Assembly: GCA_018897105.1 (NCBI GenBank)
Contig: JAHILF010000105.1
Coordinates: forward strand, 1 to 39,982
Direction: 5' to 3'
Source: Pseudomonadota bacterium
Lineage (GTDB): Bacteria; Desulfobacterota; Desulfobulbia; Desulfobulbales; SURF-16
Length of the DNA: 39,982 nt
The notes under the pieces are model-generated. The model was not told where the DNA came from and did not search any database. It worked only from the letters and a program-made list of their open reading frames with translations. This document shows, piece after piece, positions 8,055 through 16,218 of this stretch (positions within the stretch are counted from its first letter, which is position 1; every line of letters begins with the position of its first letter). The position numbers and the translations under genes were made by a program.

Positions 8055-11000
8055 ATGAGCAATATTGTCAAAATCAGCAAACCTTGTCTCGGCGCAACAT
8101 TACCCCGCGAAGGCCTCTTTCTTCAACTTGATAAAGCCAGAAAACTCCCCGTGACGTTCATCACCGGCCCTGCAGGTTGCGGAAAGACGTCCGTTGTCGC
8201 AAGTTATCTGGAGTCACGGCAGCTTCCATCTGTGTGGTATAAGGTGGACTCAGGTGATGACAATCTCAGCTCATTTTTCCACGACCTGAGCCGGGCGCTG
8301 GGGAATTTTGCCGAGGAAGCCGGCAGAATGCTTGCGGAACTGGCAGACAGATCTGCCAAGGGTATTCAGAAATCCAGCAGGCAGTTTTTCAATAACCTGG
8401 CCGGTAGCATCAAGCCGCCGTTTGTCCTGGTTCTTGATGATTACCAGGAAATATCCCCGGGTGCCCCTTTGCATCGAGCGCTTCTGGCCGGTTTGTCGAG
8501 AATACCCGAAGGGCTCTCGGTGATCATTATCAGCCGTAACGGTCCGCCCACCAAATTTTCAAGGTTGCGCGTCAACCGGCAGATGGCTCTTCTGGGCTGG
8601 GAGCAGTTGCGTCTGAGCGAGAGCGAGTGCCGGAAGATCTGTGAATTGCACGGCTTCAACACGTCGGATATGGAGCACTTTCCGGATGTCTTTGCCCAGA
8701 TTGACGGTTGGGCGGCTGGTCTGCAGCTGGTGATGAACGGCTGCCTGGCAAATAACGATATTACTTTGCGCTTTTATATCTCCAGTCAGGAAGATATTTT
8801 CGAGTATTTTGCCGGAGAGGTCTATGATGAACTGGCGGATAACATGAAAGATTTTCTCCTCAAAACGTCCTTTCTGAGCAGTATTCATCCCGACCAGGCC
8901 GCCCGGCTTACCGGTTTCCCGCAGGTCAGCAGCCTGTTGTCATTTCTGTGCCGTTCCAACAAGTTTACCAAGAGGGTGGAAAAGGATCAACCGCTCTATC
9001 AGTATCATCCGCTTTTCCGTCGCTTCCTTCAGGACCGGGCAACCATGCAGTTTTCCGCGCAGCAGAAGAAGGTTCTGCTGCAGAAGGTAGCCAGCCTGAT
9101 GCTGGAAGCGGGTCAGGAGGATCAGGCCTCTTTCCTGCTCAGGCAGGCATCTGACTGGGAAGGTCTCGCCTGGTTGATTCTGCAGAAGGCAAGATCTCTG
9201 ATAGAGCAAGGGCGATGCCCGGTTCTCTCTAAATGGCTGCAGGCCCTTCCCGGCCATATGATTGAAAATGATCCCCGCCTGCTTTACTGGATGGGCATGG
9301 CTGAAAAGGATTCGGATCCTCTGGCTGCCCGGCATTTTTTCCAGCGGGCTTTTGTCATTTTCCGCGATGCGGATGGGGGACGGACAGATACCATGCTGGC
9401 CTGGGCAGGCATCATGGAATGCCTTTTGGCCAGCCTGGATGACTCTGCTTCTCTTGACCGTTATCTGGCAATACTTGAGGAAATTATGCCTGATCCGCAT
9501 CGACTTCCTCCCGGAGAAGCAGCCGATCGGGTGACGGCAGGCATGTATGTGGCGCTGGTTATTCGGAATCCCCGGCATGAGAATTTTTCTGTCTGGGAAG
9601 AACGCGGGCTGCAGCTGGCCCAATCAACCAATGATCTGGCGGTCAAGGCTCAGATCCTGGTGCATGCGGCTATTTACCGCGTTTACACGGGAAAGTGTGA
9701 TGAGGCGGAGGGGGTACTTGATATACTGCGGCAGACAGCCTGTTCTATGCCGTCAGATCACGCCTCCCGGATCAAGATAATAGCCGCGGAGATATTTCTG
9801 GCAAACGCCCGCGGTGAATTCAATCAGGCCCTGAAACTGCTCAACGACGGATTGGCCCTAGCTGATCTCTCGGGTAAACATTTAATGGATTTCGAGCTGC
9901 TGTGCGACGGTGCCAGGGCTGCTCTTTTCAAAGGTGACACAAAGTTTGCAGCAGAACTGCTCACCCGCATGGCTGCCATTCCGCAGAGCAAATATCCGAC
10001 CTGCCAGTTCTGTTATCATTTTCTGCATGCTGCTCTGGCCCTGCAGGAGGGGAAGCTGGAAAATGCGGCATCGGCAGCCACTCTGGCCATGGAACTGGCG
10101 GATTCCGCCGTGGTCTGCTATGCAAAAACAGCCTGTATCCTTCTCCGGGCCGCGATCGCCTGCGTCCATGGCGACCGGGAACTGGCCTGGCAGTTTCTGC
10201 AGCAGGGGAAAGAAGCTTCGCTGCAAGGTGATTTCTGTCAGCTGGAATTAGAGGGCAGTCTGCTGGAGGCGTATTTTCATTTTATCGACAGTGATGCACC
10301 GGCCGGATTCAATACACTGCGACAGGCCATGGCTCTGGGAAGCGGACAGCATGGCCTGGTGCCATTCATGCTGCAACGGACGGTACTGGCCGAACTCTGC
10401 GCCAAGGCCATTGTAGAGAATATCCAGACTGACTATGCCCAGAAAATTGTGCAGCGCTGCCGGCTGCAAATCCCGCAGTCGCCTCAGGAGGTGGAGGAAT
10501 GGCCCTGGATGTTCCGGGTCTATACCCTGGGTCGCTTTGGCCTGGCAAAGTACGGCAAAAAGCTGCCCTATGCCTCCAAGAAAAAGACCAAGCCCCTGGC
10601 TTTTCTCAAAGTTCTCCTGGCCTTAGGCGGCCGCAAGGTCAGCGAATTGAACATCATGGATGCCCTGTGGCAGGAGGCAGACGGCGAAAAGGCGCGGCGT
10701 TCCTTTGACACCACCCTGTTTCGTCTCCGCACTCTGCTGGGCGCCCATGAAGCCATCCTTCTACAGAAGGGCAAGGTGACCATTGATCCGAATTGCTGCT
10801 GGGTGGATGCCTGGGCCTTTGAGCGTCTGCTCAGCCGTGCCGAGGCACTCTTGAAAAAAAATGGGAATAGTACCGCCCAGGCAACTGTCCTGGCCCGCAA
10901 GGCATTCCGTCTTTACCATGGTCCCTTTCTGGCCCAGGATAATGACGAGCACTGGACAATTCCCATGCGCGAGCGGCTGGAGAGCAGGTTTGAGCGGGGC

Positions 11001-11291
11001 ATTGAGCTGTTTGGCAAACAACTGGAGGAGGCCGGCAAGTGGCAGGAGGCAGCCGGTCTGTACCAACAGGCCATGGAGAAAAGTCCGCTCTCCGAAGTTT
11101 TCTATCAGCGGCTCATGATCTGCCTGCAGAAGCAGAACCGCATAACCGAGGCGCTGAAGGTGTACAGCAACTGCTGCCAGGTGCTGCGCGCCGTGCTCGA
11201 TGCAGAACCCTCATCCGCGACAATAAAATTGCACCACTCCCTGCGGGCTGGGGTTGATAAAAAACTGCCCTCACCTCAGCCCCCTGCCTGA
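8055..11291 (+). CDS. Large SARP/BTAD-type ATP-dependent transcriptional regulator
   Basis: A 1078-residue cytoplasmic regulator. The N-terminus is a STAND/MalT-like NTPase with Walker A GPAGCGKTS (about 38-46) and Walker B VLVLDDYQE (about 124-132), followed by long helical TPR-like repeats (about 330-800). From about residue 817 there is a winged-helix DNA-binding domain starting VYTLGRFGLA, with an RRSFDTTLFRLR recognition region (about 880-893). It is followed by a bacterial transcriptional activation domain (about 915-1065) with the typical LYHGPFL and WTIPMRERLE segments. There is no LuxR-type helix-turn-helix. Proteins of this build bind nucleotide and an inducer, oligomerise and activate nearby promoters. 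It sits directly upstream of the secreted-protein island, and the 11-bp-spaced repeats between it and the next gene are its likely targets. The inducer is unknown. Confidence 0.88.
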   Translation: MSNIVKISKPCLGATLPREGLFLQLDKARKLPVTFITGPAGCGKTSVVASYLESRQLPSVWYKVDSGDDNLSSFFHDLSRALGNFAEEAGRMLAELADRSAKGIQKSSRQFFNNLAGSIKPPFVLVLDDYQEISPGAPLHRALLAGLSRIPEGLSVIIISRNGPPTKFSRLRVNRQMALLGWEQLRLSESECRKICELHGFNTSDMEHFPDVFAQIDGWAAGLQLVMNGCLANNDITLRFYISSQEDIFEYFAGEVYDELADNMKDFLLKTSFLSSIHPDQAARLTGFPQVSSLLSFLCRSNKFTKRVEKDQPLYQYHPLFRRFLQDRATMQFSAQQKKVLLQKVASLMLEAGQEDQASFLLRQASDWEGLAWLILQKARSLIEQGRCPVLSKWLQALPGHMIENDPRLLYWMGMAEKDSDPLAARHFFQRAFVIFRDADGGRTDTMLAWAGIMECLLASLDDSASLDRYLAILEEIMPDPHRLPPGEAADRVTAGMYVALVIRNPRHENFSVWEERGLQLAQSTNDLAVKAQILVHAAIYRVYTGKCDEAEGVLDILRQTACSMPSDHASRIKIIAAEIFLANARGEFNQALKLLNDGLALADLSGKHLMDFELLCDGARAALFKGDTKFAAELLTRMAAIPQSKYPTCQFCYHFLHAALALQEGKLENAASAATLAMELADSAVVCYAKTACILLRAAIACVHGDRELAWQFLQQGKEASLQGDFCQLELEGSLLEAYFHFIDSDAPAGFNTLRQAMALGSGQHGLVPFMLQRTVLAELCAKAIVENIQTDYAQKIVQRCRLQIPQSPQEVEEWPWMFRVYTLGRFGLAKYGKKLPYASKKKTKPLAFLKVLLALGGRKVSELNIMDALWQEADGEKARRSFDTTLFRLRTLLGAHEAILLQKGKVTIDPNCCWVDAWAFERLLSRAEALLKKNGNSTAQATVLARKAFRLYHGPFLAQDNDEHWTIPMRERLESRFERGIELFGKQLEEAGKWQEAAGLYQQAMEKSPLSEVFYQRLMICLQKQNRITEALKVYSNCCQVLRAVLDAEPSSATIKLHHSLRAGVDKKLPSPQPPA

Positions 11292-11370
11292 ACTGAACCC
11301 GTATCTTTGCTGTCTGCTCGACTTTCTGCCTTTTCCTTTTTTTTGGCTGCCTGCCTAAAATCCGTTCGTA

Positions 11371-11389
11371 ACTGTAAGCGGACTGTAAG
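11371..11389 (+). promoter_or_regulatory. Direct-repeat pair A (ACTGTAAG x2, 11-bp period)
   Basis: ACTGTAAG occurs at 11371-11378 and 11382-11389, exactly 11 bp apart. The heptamer CWGTAAG recurs at 11415-11421 and in pair B. SARP-type activators bind heptameric direct repeats with 11-bp periodicity, and the gene just upstream encodes a SARP-type winged helix. The repeats are visible; the binding is inferred. Confidence 0.5.
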
Positions 11390-11414
11390 TTTTCAACAAC
11401 CTGAAAAATTGATT

Positions 11415-11421
11415 CAGTAAG
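11415..11421 (+). promoter_or_regulatory. Single CAGTAAG heptamer
   Basis: A fifth copy of the CWGTAAG heptamer, 32 bp (about three helical turns) after the second copy of pair A and in the same orientation. Taken alone it would not be notable. Confidence 0.35.
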
Positions 11422-11423
11422 AG

Positions 11424-11461
11424 CAAAATGACATGGCCGAACAAAGTGGCATGTCATTTTG
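11424..11461. repeat. 12-bp perfect inverted repeat between regulator and PEP-CTERM genes
   Basis: CAAAATGACATG (11424-11435) and CATGTCATTTTG (11450-11461) are perfect inverted copies around a 14-base loop. It could terminate the regulator transcript, although no real U-tract follows, or act as an operator between the two groups of direct repeats. Confidence 0.55.
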
Positions 11462-11537
11462 TTGAATTATGAAAATCAATGAAAACAAATAGTTGTTTGT
11501 CGCAGTTTGCAGTCAAATTTTTTCAGGAATAAATTTT

Positions 11538-11575
11538 TCAGTAAGACATCAGTAAGATCATATCTGTCATATTAT
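11538..11575 (+). promoter_or_regulatory. Direct-repeat pair B with candidate -10 box
   Basis: TCAGTAAGA occurs at 11538-11546 and 11549-11557, again exactly 11 bp apart. TATTAT at 11570-11575 is a plausible -10. At a 17-bp spacing the -35 position (11547-11552) falls at the second copy and has no consensus hexamer. Repeats overlapping a poor -35 are the usual arrangement of SARP-activated promoters. This would drive the PEP-CTERM gene at 11801 with a leader of about 220 nt. Confidence 0.5.
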
Positions 11576-11581
11576 TCAAGA

Positions 11582-11788
11582 ACAGGTCAGGCTGGTTGGT
11601 TGTGTCTGGTGGGATAAAATAAACGGAATAGGTGAAGCTCCTCGCAGAAGAGCGCTTTGTGGTGTTTTGTGTTTCGAGATCAAGGGGGAAAATGAAATGT
11701 CGTTTCAGCTAGCTGTGGGGTTGATATTTTGCCTATGCATGTAAAGAGGGGGTTGTATCGAAAAGGAAGTAAAACAAGAAAACTTTTT
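11582..11788 (+). other. Untranslated leader of the PEP-CTERM gene
   Basis: About 200 bases between the candidate promoter and the ribosome site AAGGAGG at 11789-11795. It contains an imperfect hairpin around 11637-11656 and a tiny ribosome-site-preceded frame (ATG 11692, six codons, stop at 11712), neither of which I can assign. No known riboswitch core was recognised. Confidence 0.4.
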
Positions 11789-11800
11789 AAGGAGGAAATG

Positions 11801-12487
11801 ATGAAAAAAGTAAGTCTAGCAATGCTCATTGTCGCAATGCTTTTCGCATTCAGCACAGCCGCCAAGGCTTCAACGGTGCTCACCTTTGACATAGATTTCT
11901 ATGGGGGGGATACGTCTTTGGCCAAAAGCGTGCTGGATACTGGAACGACCATCGACTTAAAAGTAGGCGACACCGTGATGGTGGATTTATGGTTTAATAT
12001 CTTGGATGTTGATGAGCAGGGACAAATTATTATTCCTGACCTAGGGCTCTGGAAGGCGGGTTGGGACGTACAGTTTCCTGATGCAAATCTTGATGCTTCC
12101 AATCTTGCTTTATATGAAGCATGGGCGGTTTATCCGGATGACCCGCAGGGTATAAGCTCAGGCCATGTAAGATTCCGCGGTCAAACGATGAATGAATGGG
12201 CTTTCACTGGTCTGAGAGCGGGGGAGGATCTTCTGTTTTTCGGCACCTTTGAGCTTACTGCTACTCAGGCGAGCCTTATGAATGAAATTTGGTTTTACGA
12301 CTATAGTCTAGACCCGAATAGACCAGATTGGGCACTTGCAATAATCGATGGGGGTACGATTATTGACGATCTGGTTATTCCCACTCATCTTGCATCCGTC
12401 AACGTTGTCCCAATCCCCGGTGCCGTATGGTTGCTCGGTTCAGGGTTGGCAGGTCTTGTTGCCTTGCGGCGCAGGATGAAAAACTGA
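11801..12487 (+). CDS. PEP-CTERM exported protein with cohesin-like beta domain
   Basis: A 228-residue protein. The start at 11801 is chosen over upstream in-frame starts because AAGGAGG (11789-11795) is well placed and a good signal peptide (MKKVSLAM to AKAS, about residues 1-24) follows. The C-terminus is a PEP-CTERM sorting signal: a VPIPGAVW motif, one hydrophobic helix and a basic RRRMKN tail. Such proteins are recognised by an exosortase, cut and usually placed at the surface or in the matrix; no exosortase gene lies in this window. The middle is all-beta in pattern. LKVGDTVMVDLWF, then WKAGWDVQFPDANLD, then LLFFGTFELTA resemble in order the strands that open, follow and close cohesin domains. 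Cohesin likeness is my inference. The three following genes carry dockerin-like loops, which makes a receptor role attractive. Confidence 0.85.
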   Translation: MKKVSLAMLIVAMLFAFSTAAKASTVLTFDIDFYGGDTSLAKSVLDTGTTIDLKVGDTVMVDLWFNILDVDEQGQIIIPDLGLWKAGWDVQFPDANLDASNLALYEAWAVYPDDPQGISSGHVRFRGQTMNEWAFTGLRAGEDLLFFGTFELTATQASLMNEIWFYDYSLDPNRPDWALAIIDGGTIIDDLVIPTHLASVNVVPIPGAVWLLGSGLAGLVALRRRMKN

Positions 12488-12765
12488 TGGGTTTCTGCTG
12501 ATTTTTTTTGTAACCACGGGGCATCCGGCAGGAGGTCCTCTGGTTACAGGCAGATGATAAAATTGCGGGAAGGGACTTCAGGTATCGTTTCATGATGGTA
12601 CCACAGTCTGTCTTCGTCATGAAGAAATGACCTCGCTGCCTTAAATGTCTTTTCATATTTGGTCTGTTGAAAAGGCGCAGCACGGTACGGAACTTATCTG
12701 CTGCCACCGTGAATTCGGCGTTCATTGCTGTGTCTTTCCTTATCAATCATCAATATGACCCAGGG
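12488..12765 (+). other. Intergenic region upstream of the FG-GAP protein gene
   Basis: About 280 bases with no gene. It holds an 8-bp inverted repeat, TGTAACCA (12509-12516) with TGGTTACA (12541-12548), preceded by a T8 run, and an imperfect GC-richer inverted repeat around 12675-12713. I see no CWGTAAG repeats here and no recognised riboswitch. AAGGAGG at 12766-12772 is the ribosome site of the next gene. Confidence 0.4.
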
Positions 12766-12778
12766 AAGGAGGATAACC

Positions 12779-15700
12779 ATGCAAAAAATAATCAGTATTC
12801 TCTTGGCAGCTGTACTGTTGACAGCGATGTCACTGGTAACGGTGCAATTGTCTTTTGCACAGGTCGGTTCGGGTGCCCTGAAATTTTGCAGCGAATTTGC
12901 CTATTCCCTGGAAGAGGATTTTGTCACCCAGGGTCCGACACCACCAGACGGTAATCGCATTATCTCGGACGGTGATCTGCTGGGTAAAAATTGTGCTGTC
13001 TGCGCCCGCAATGCCGATCTGTTACAGAAATATGATATTGCAGCGGATCTTGGCCTTGACGCAGTTGATGTCGTTGACGTGGAACTCTACCTGGTTGCCT
13101 TTTCAACGGAACTCGACAGCCCCTATGGCCAGTTCACGGCCGGCGACCTGCTGGTGACCAATGGGGCAGTCATCCCGAACATCGCCCTGCTGGACAAATT
13201 CAAGACCCTGAGGGCTGACTACGGTCTTGACGCCCTGCAGTTGGTCGGTTCACCTGACCGAGTAATATCCTTTCTGAAGTATGCCTCCACCATATCCCGA
13301 CAGGAATGGCTCAACAACCCGGAAAGGCTGGCCGCCATGCTGGAGGAGTTCGATATTGATATCCTCTTTTCCATTGAGGGAATCGGCCCTGATCCGGCGG
13401 CTCCGGCTTTTCTTGACGGGGACCTCCTTTCCGCTCGATTCGGTATTGTCGTCGAAAAAAACAGTTCCTTGTTGCCGCTGTCAGTACCGGCAGGCATTCC
13501 GGACAGGGGTGTTGATTTCGGTCTTGATGCTGCCGCCCTGGTCCAGGCGGCCACAGTTTCTCCCATATACTTTTCCACGGAGATTCTTTTTCATGGCAAA
13601 ACTTCCTTCACCGATGGGGACATGCTGGAGGCGGGAGACGGAGTGATTATCCCCAATGGCGATCTGGTCATCTGTTTTGAGCCGAAGGCCGGCTTTATCG
13701 GGCTTGACGCCCTTTTTGCCAGGGTGGAACAGGAAACCATGAATGCGCTTCTCTCCCAACTGGCGTCAGCCCCACGGGCAGCCGTGGCAAAAACAAGCGG
13801 GTCGGAAAAGACAGCCGCTGTAACGGCAACCGACGCGGAAGACATTGATACAGTGGGGTTGCAACTGGAAGCCTGCCGCGAGATCGCCTTTTCCACTGAA
13901 GAGGATTTCGTGACCCAGGGACCTGAGCCGCCCGACGGCAATCCGATTATCTCTGACGGAGACCTGATCGGCCGGGACTGCACGCTCTGCGCCAGGAATC
14001 AGGATCTTCTCAGGCCCTTTGACGTGAAATCAGATCTCGGGCTTGACGCGGTAGACGTCATTGAAAGCGAAAAGGAACTGGTGGCCTTTTCCACAGAGCT
14101 GGATAGTCCCAACACCGGCCAGTTTACCGCTGGTGATCTTCTTGCCACCAACGGGGCGATTATTCCCAACAGCGCCCTTCTTTATCTTTTTAAAATTCAA
14201 TACGATATCGGCCTGGATGGTCTGCAGTTTGTCGGGAAAACTGAGATGATAGCGCGGTTCCTTGAAGCGGCAAGAAGTCTGGGCCGGGATTTCTTCATCA
14301 ATAACCCTGATGAGCTTGCCGTCATGCTCCGTAAATACGAACTGGACATCTGGTTTTCCACTGAGGGTACCGGCCCCATGCCCATTTCGCCCGTTTTTCT
14401 TGATGGAGATCTGCTCTCGGCCGCAACCGGCGTCATTGTCGAGGCAAACTCCACCCTGCTGCCGGCCGATGTACCTGCCGGGATTCCTGATCGGGGCGTT
14501 GACTTCGGTCTCGACGCAGTGACCGGCCGCCGCGATGGAGCCAGGGAACTGCTCAACTTCTCCACCGAAATCCTTTTTGAGGAGACGCCGGCATTTACCG
14601 ATGGCGACATCCTGAAACGGGGCAACGGTGTGGTCAGCACTAATCGGGAACTGATCAGCTGTTTTGAGCCTGAGGCGGATTTTGTGGGACTTGATGCCCT
14701 TTCCAGCAGCTGCTGGCCGGAACTCGAGTGGACCTGGAACAGTACCACGGTGGAACCTGAATATGATCAGGTCATGATGGCGCCTGTGGCTGCCGACGTA
14801 AACAGCGACAGGGTGCCGGATATCATTTTCAGCACATTCAGTAAGGCACTGGGGTGGCAGGGAGGAGGAATTCTTCGTGCCATAAGCGGCGCCGGCGGCA
14901 GTGAAATTTTCAGTGTTACCAGCCCGAATTACCGGGTCAATGCCGGTGCCGAACCAGCCGTGGCTGATATTGATAAAGACGGCAAGCCGGAGATTGTTGT
15001 CAGCAAAGATTCCGGTCACATTATCTGCTTTGAAAACGATGGAAGTTTCAAATGGATCAGCAGCACAGTAATCGGTAGAGTCGCCGTTGCCGTTGCCGAC
15101 CTTGATGAAGACGGCACACCTGAGATCATTGCCGGCAGAACTGTCTTCAACAATGACGGTACCGTACGCTGGACCGGCGTAGCCGGCTCAAGTTATGCCT
15201 CAGTAGTGGCGGATCTCGACCTGAACGGCCATCCCGAGGTGATAACCGGCGGCACCGCCTACAGATTCGATGGCGCCATCTACTGGAACACCTCACCTGC
15301 CGGCAATCCGGCCATTGGAAATTTCGACGATGATCCCTACCCGGAGATCGTTATTGTCGGGAGTGATATGGTCACCATGAAGGAGCATGATGGAACGGTG
15401 AAGTGGGGACCGGTGAGCATGCCGCCGGGAGGAGGGAACGGCCCGCCGGTTGTTGCTGATATTGACGGAGACGGGCAGCTTGAGATCGGTGTCGGCGGCT
15501 ATGATTATTATGTCGCCTTTGAAACAAATGGCACAGTGAAATGGATGACCGAAATAAGAGATCACAGCTCCAGGGCGGCGAGTTCTACCGCCTTTGATTT
15601 CAATCAGGATGGACGCTTCGAGATTGTTTACAGCGACGAAGAAAAGCTTCGCATTTTCAAGGGCGACAATGGTGCTGTTCTTTTTGAAGCACCGGGACCG

Positions 15701-16168
15701 TCCGGCACCCTTATGGAACAGCCGATCATCCTCGATGTTGACAATGACAGGCATGCTGAAATCGTCGTGGCGGTCAATAACTACGCCTTCCCCGGCAACA
15801 CCGGTATTGAGGTGTACGGCAATGACAGCTGCTGGCCGGACGCCAGAAAGATCTGGAACCAGCATACCTATCACATCACCAACATCAATCCGAACGCCTC
15901 TGTGCCGCAGTTTGAGCCGGACAACTGGAAACTCTATAACAACTACCGGACACAGGCCCTGTCGGAACCCTGCGAATGCGACCTCAATATTGACGGAAGC
16001 TGCAACATGGCGGACTGGCTGCTGTTCGGCCAAGACTGGGGCCGGACCGATTGTCTCGATCCCGGGGTGGTCTGTGAGTGTGATTTGAACACGGACGGAA
16101 GCTGCAACATGGCGGATTGGTTGCTGTTCGGTCAGGACTGGGGCAGGATGGACTGTCCGGTGCCATAA
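12779..16168 (+). CDS. Exported FG-GAP protein with duplicated module and two dockerin-like loops
   Basis: A 1129-residue secreted protein. The start at 12779 is set by AAGGAGG and a signal peptide ending near SFAQ (about residue 24). It has four parts. First is a module of about 285 residues (about 33-318) that is repeated at about 361-645 with shared EEDFVTQGP, DGD, FSTELDSP and DRGVDFGLDA motifs. I do not recognise this module as a named family. A propeller-like region of eight FG-GAP/VCBS repeats (about 660-1020) follows, each with a DxDxDGxxE-type calcium site. Last are two 28-residue dockerin-like loops at the extreme C-terminus. FG-GAP propellers occur in adhesins and matrix proteins. 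No enzyme motif was seen. It is probably co-transcribed with the next gene, 50 bases downstream. Confidence 0.85.
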   Translation: MQKIISILLAAVLLTAMSLVTVQLSFAQVGSGALKFCSEFAYSLEEDFVTQGPTPPDGNRIISDGDLLGKNCAVCARNADLLQKYDIAADLGLDAVDVVDVELYLVAFSTELDSPYGQFTAGDLLVTNGAVIPNIALLDKFKTLRADYGLDALQLVGSPDRVISFLKYASTISRQEWLNNPERLAAMLEEFDIDILFSIEGIGPDPAAPAFLDGDLLSARFGIVVEKNSSLLPLSVPAGIPDRGVDFGLDAAALVQAATVSPIYFSTEILFHGKTSFTDGDMLEAGDGVIIPNGDLVICFEPKAGFIGLDALFARVEQETMNALLSQLASAPRAAVAKTSGSEKTAAVTATDAEDIDTVGLQLEACREIAFSTEEDFVTQGPEPPDGNPIISDGDLIGRDCTLCARNQDLLRPFDVKSDLGLDAVDVIESEKELVAFSTELDSPNTGQFTAGDLLATNGAIIPNSALLYLFKIQYDIGLDGLQFVGKTEMIARFLEAARSLGRDFFINNPDELAVMLRKYELDIWFSTEGTGPMPISPVFLDGDLLSAATGVIVEANSTLLPADVPAGIPDRGVDFGLDAVTGRRDGARELLNFSTEILFEETPAFTDGDILKRGNGVVSTNRELISCFEPEADFVGLDALSSSCWPELEWTWNSTTVEPEYDQVMMAPVAADVNSDRVPDIIFSTFSKALGWQGGGILRAISGAGGSEIFSVTSPNYRVNAGAEPAVADIDKDGKPEIVVSKDSGHIICFENDGSFKWISSTVIGRVAVAVADLDEDGTPEIIAGRTVFNNDGTVRWTGVAGSSYASVVADLDLNGHPEVITGGTAYRFDGAIYWNTSPAGNPAIGNFDDDPYPEIVIVGSDMVTMKEHDGTVKWGPVSMPPGGGNGPPVVADIDGDGQLEIGVGGYDYYVAFETNGTVKWMTEIRDHSSRAASSTAFDFNQDGRFEIVYSDEEKLRIFKGDNGAVLFEAPGPSGTLMEQPIILDVDNDRHAEIVVAVNNYAFPGNTGIEVYGNDSCWPDARKIWNQHTYHITNINPNASVPQFEPDNWKLYNNYRTQALSEPCECDLNIDGSCNMADWLLFGQDWGRTDCLDPGVVCECDLNTDGSCNMADWLLFGQDWGRMDCPVP
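12875..14713 (+). repeat. Tandem internal duplication of a ~285-residue module
   Basis: Copy A (12875-13733) and copy B (13859-14713) encode the same order of motifs with clear but diverged similarity, joined by a linker of about 42 residues rich in Ala, Thr and Ser. Each copy has several four-fold internal echoes of a short unit: F-S-T/L-E-x-(D/I/L), a DGD-(L/I/M)-L turn, a second NxxLL segment, and GLDA. Copy A may therefore itself consist of four shorter repeats of about 70 residues. The duplication is seen directly; the fold is unknown. Confidence 0.75.
15971..16054 (+). repeat. Dockerin-like loop 1 of the FG-GAP protein
   Basis: 28 codons. The first half has the form CxCDxNxDGxCNMxDW, with acidic or Asn ligands at EF-hand loop positions 1, 3, 5, 9 and 12. 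The second half is LLFGxDWGRxDC. Cysteines bracket the unit and one lies inside the loop. Confidence 0.75.
16073..16156 (+). repeat. Dockerin-like loop 2 of the FG-GAP protein
   Basis: A near-identical second copy, separated from the first by six codons. It differs mostly at synonymous sites (for example GGC/GGT and CTG/TTG), which suggests either old duplication under protein-level constraint or exchange between copies. Confidence 0.75.
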
Positions 16169-16218
16169 ACGAAGAGGATTTGCTCGGCAAGTGGATAACC
16201 ACTTAGAAAGGGGGGAAA

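Noticed and set aside
11447-11463. Possible sigma-54 (-24/-12) promoter upstream of the PEP-CTERM gene
   Set aside because: TGGCATG fits a -24 element, but at the required spacing the -12 dinucleotide is TG, not GC. The sequence is also part of a perfect inverted repeat that explains it.
11692-11712. Six-codon frame with a ribosome site in the PEP-CTERM leader
   Set aside because: Too short to support as a gene. G-rich runs before ATG occur by chance, and there is no sign of an attenuator.
14030-15019. A 329-codon open frame on the - strand inside the FG-GAP protein gene
   Set aside because: It is the complement of a clearly repeat-structured coding region with signal peptide and ribosome site on the + strand.
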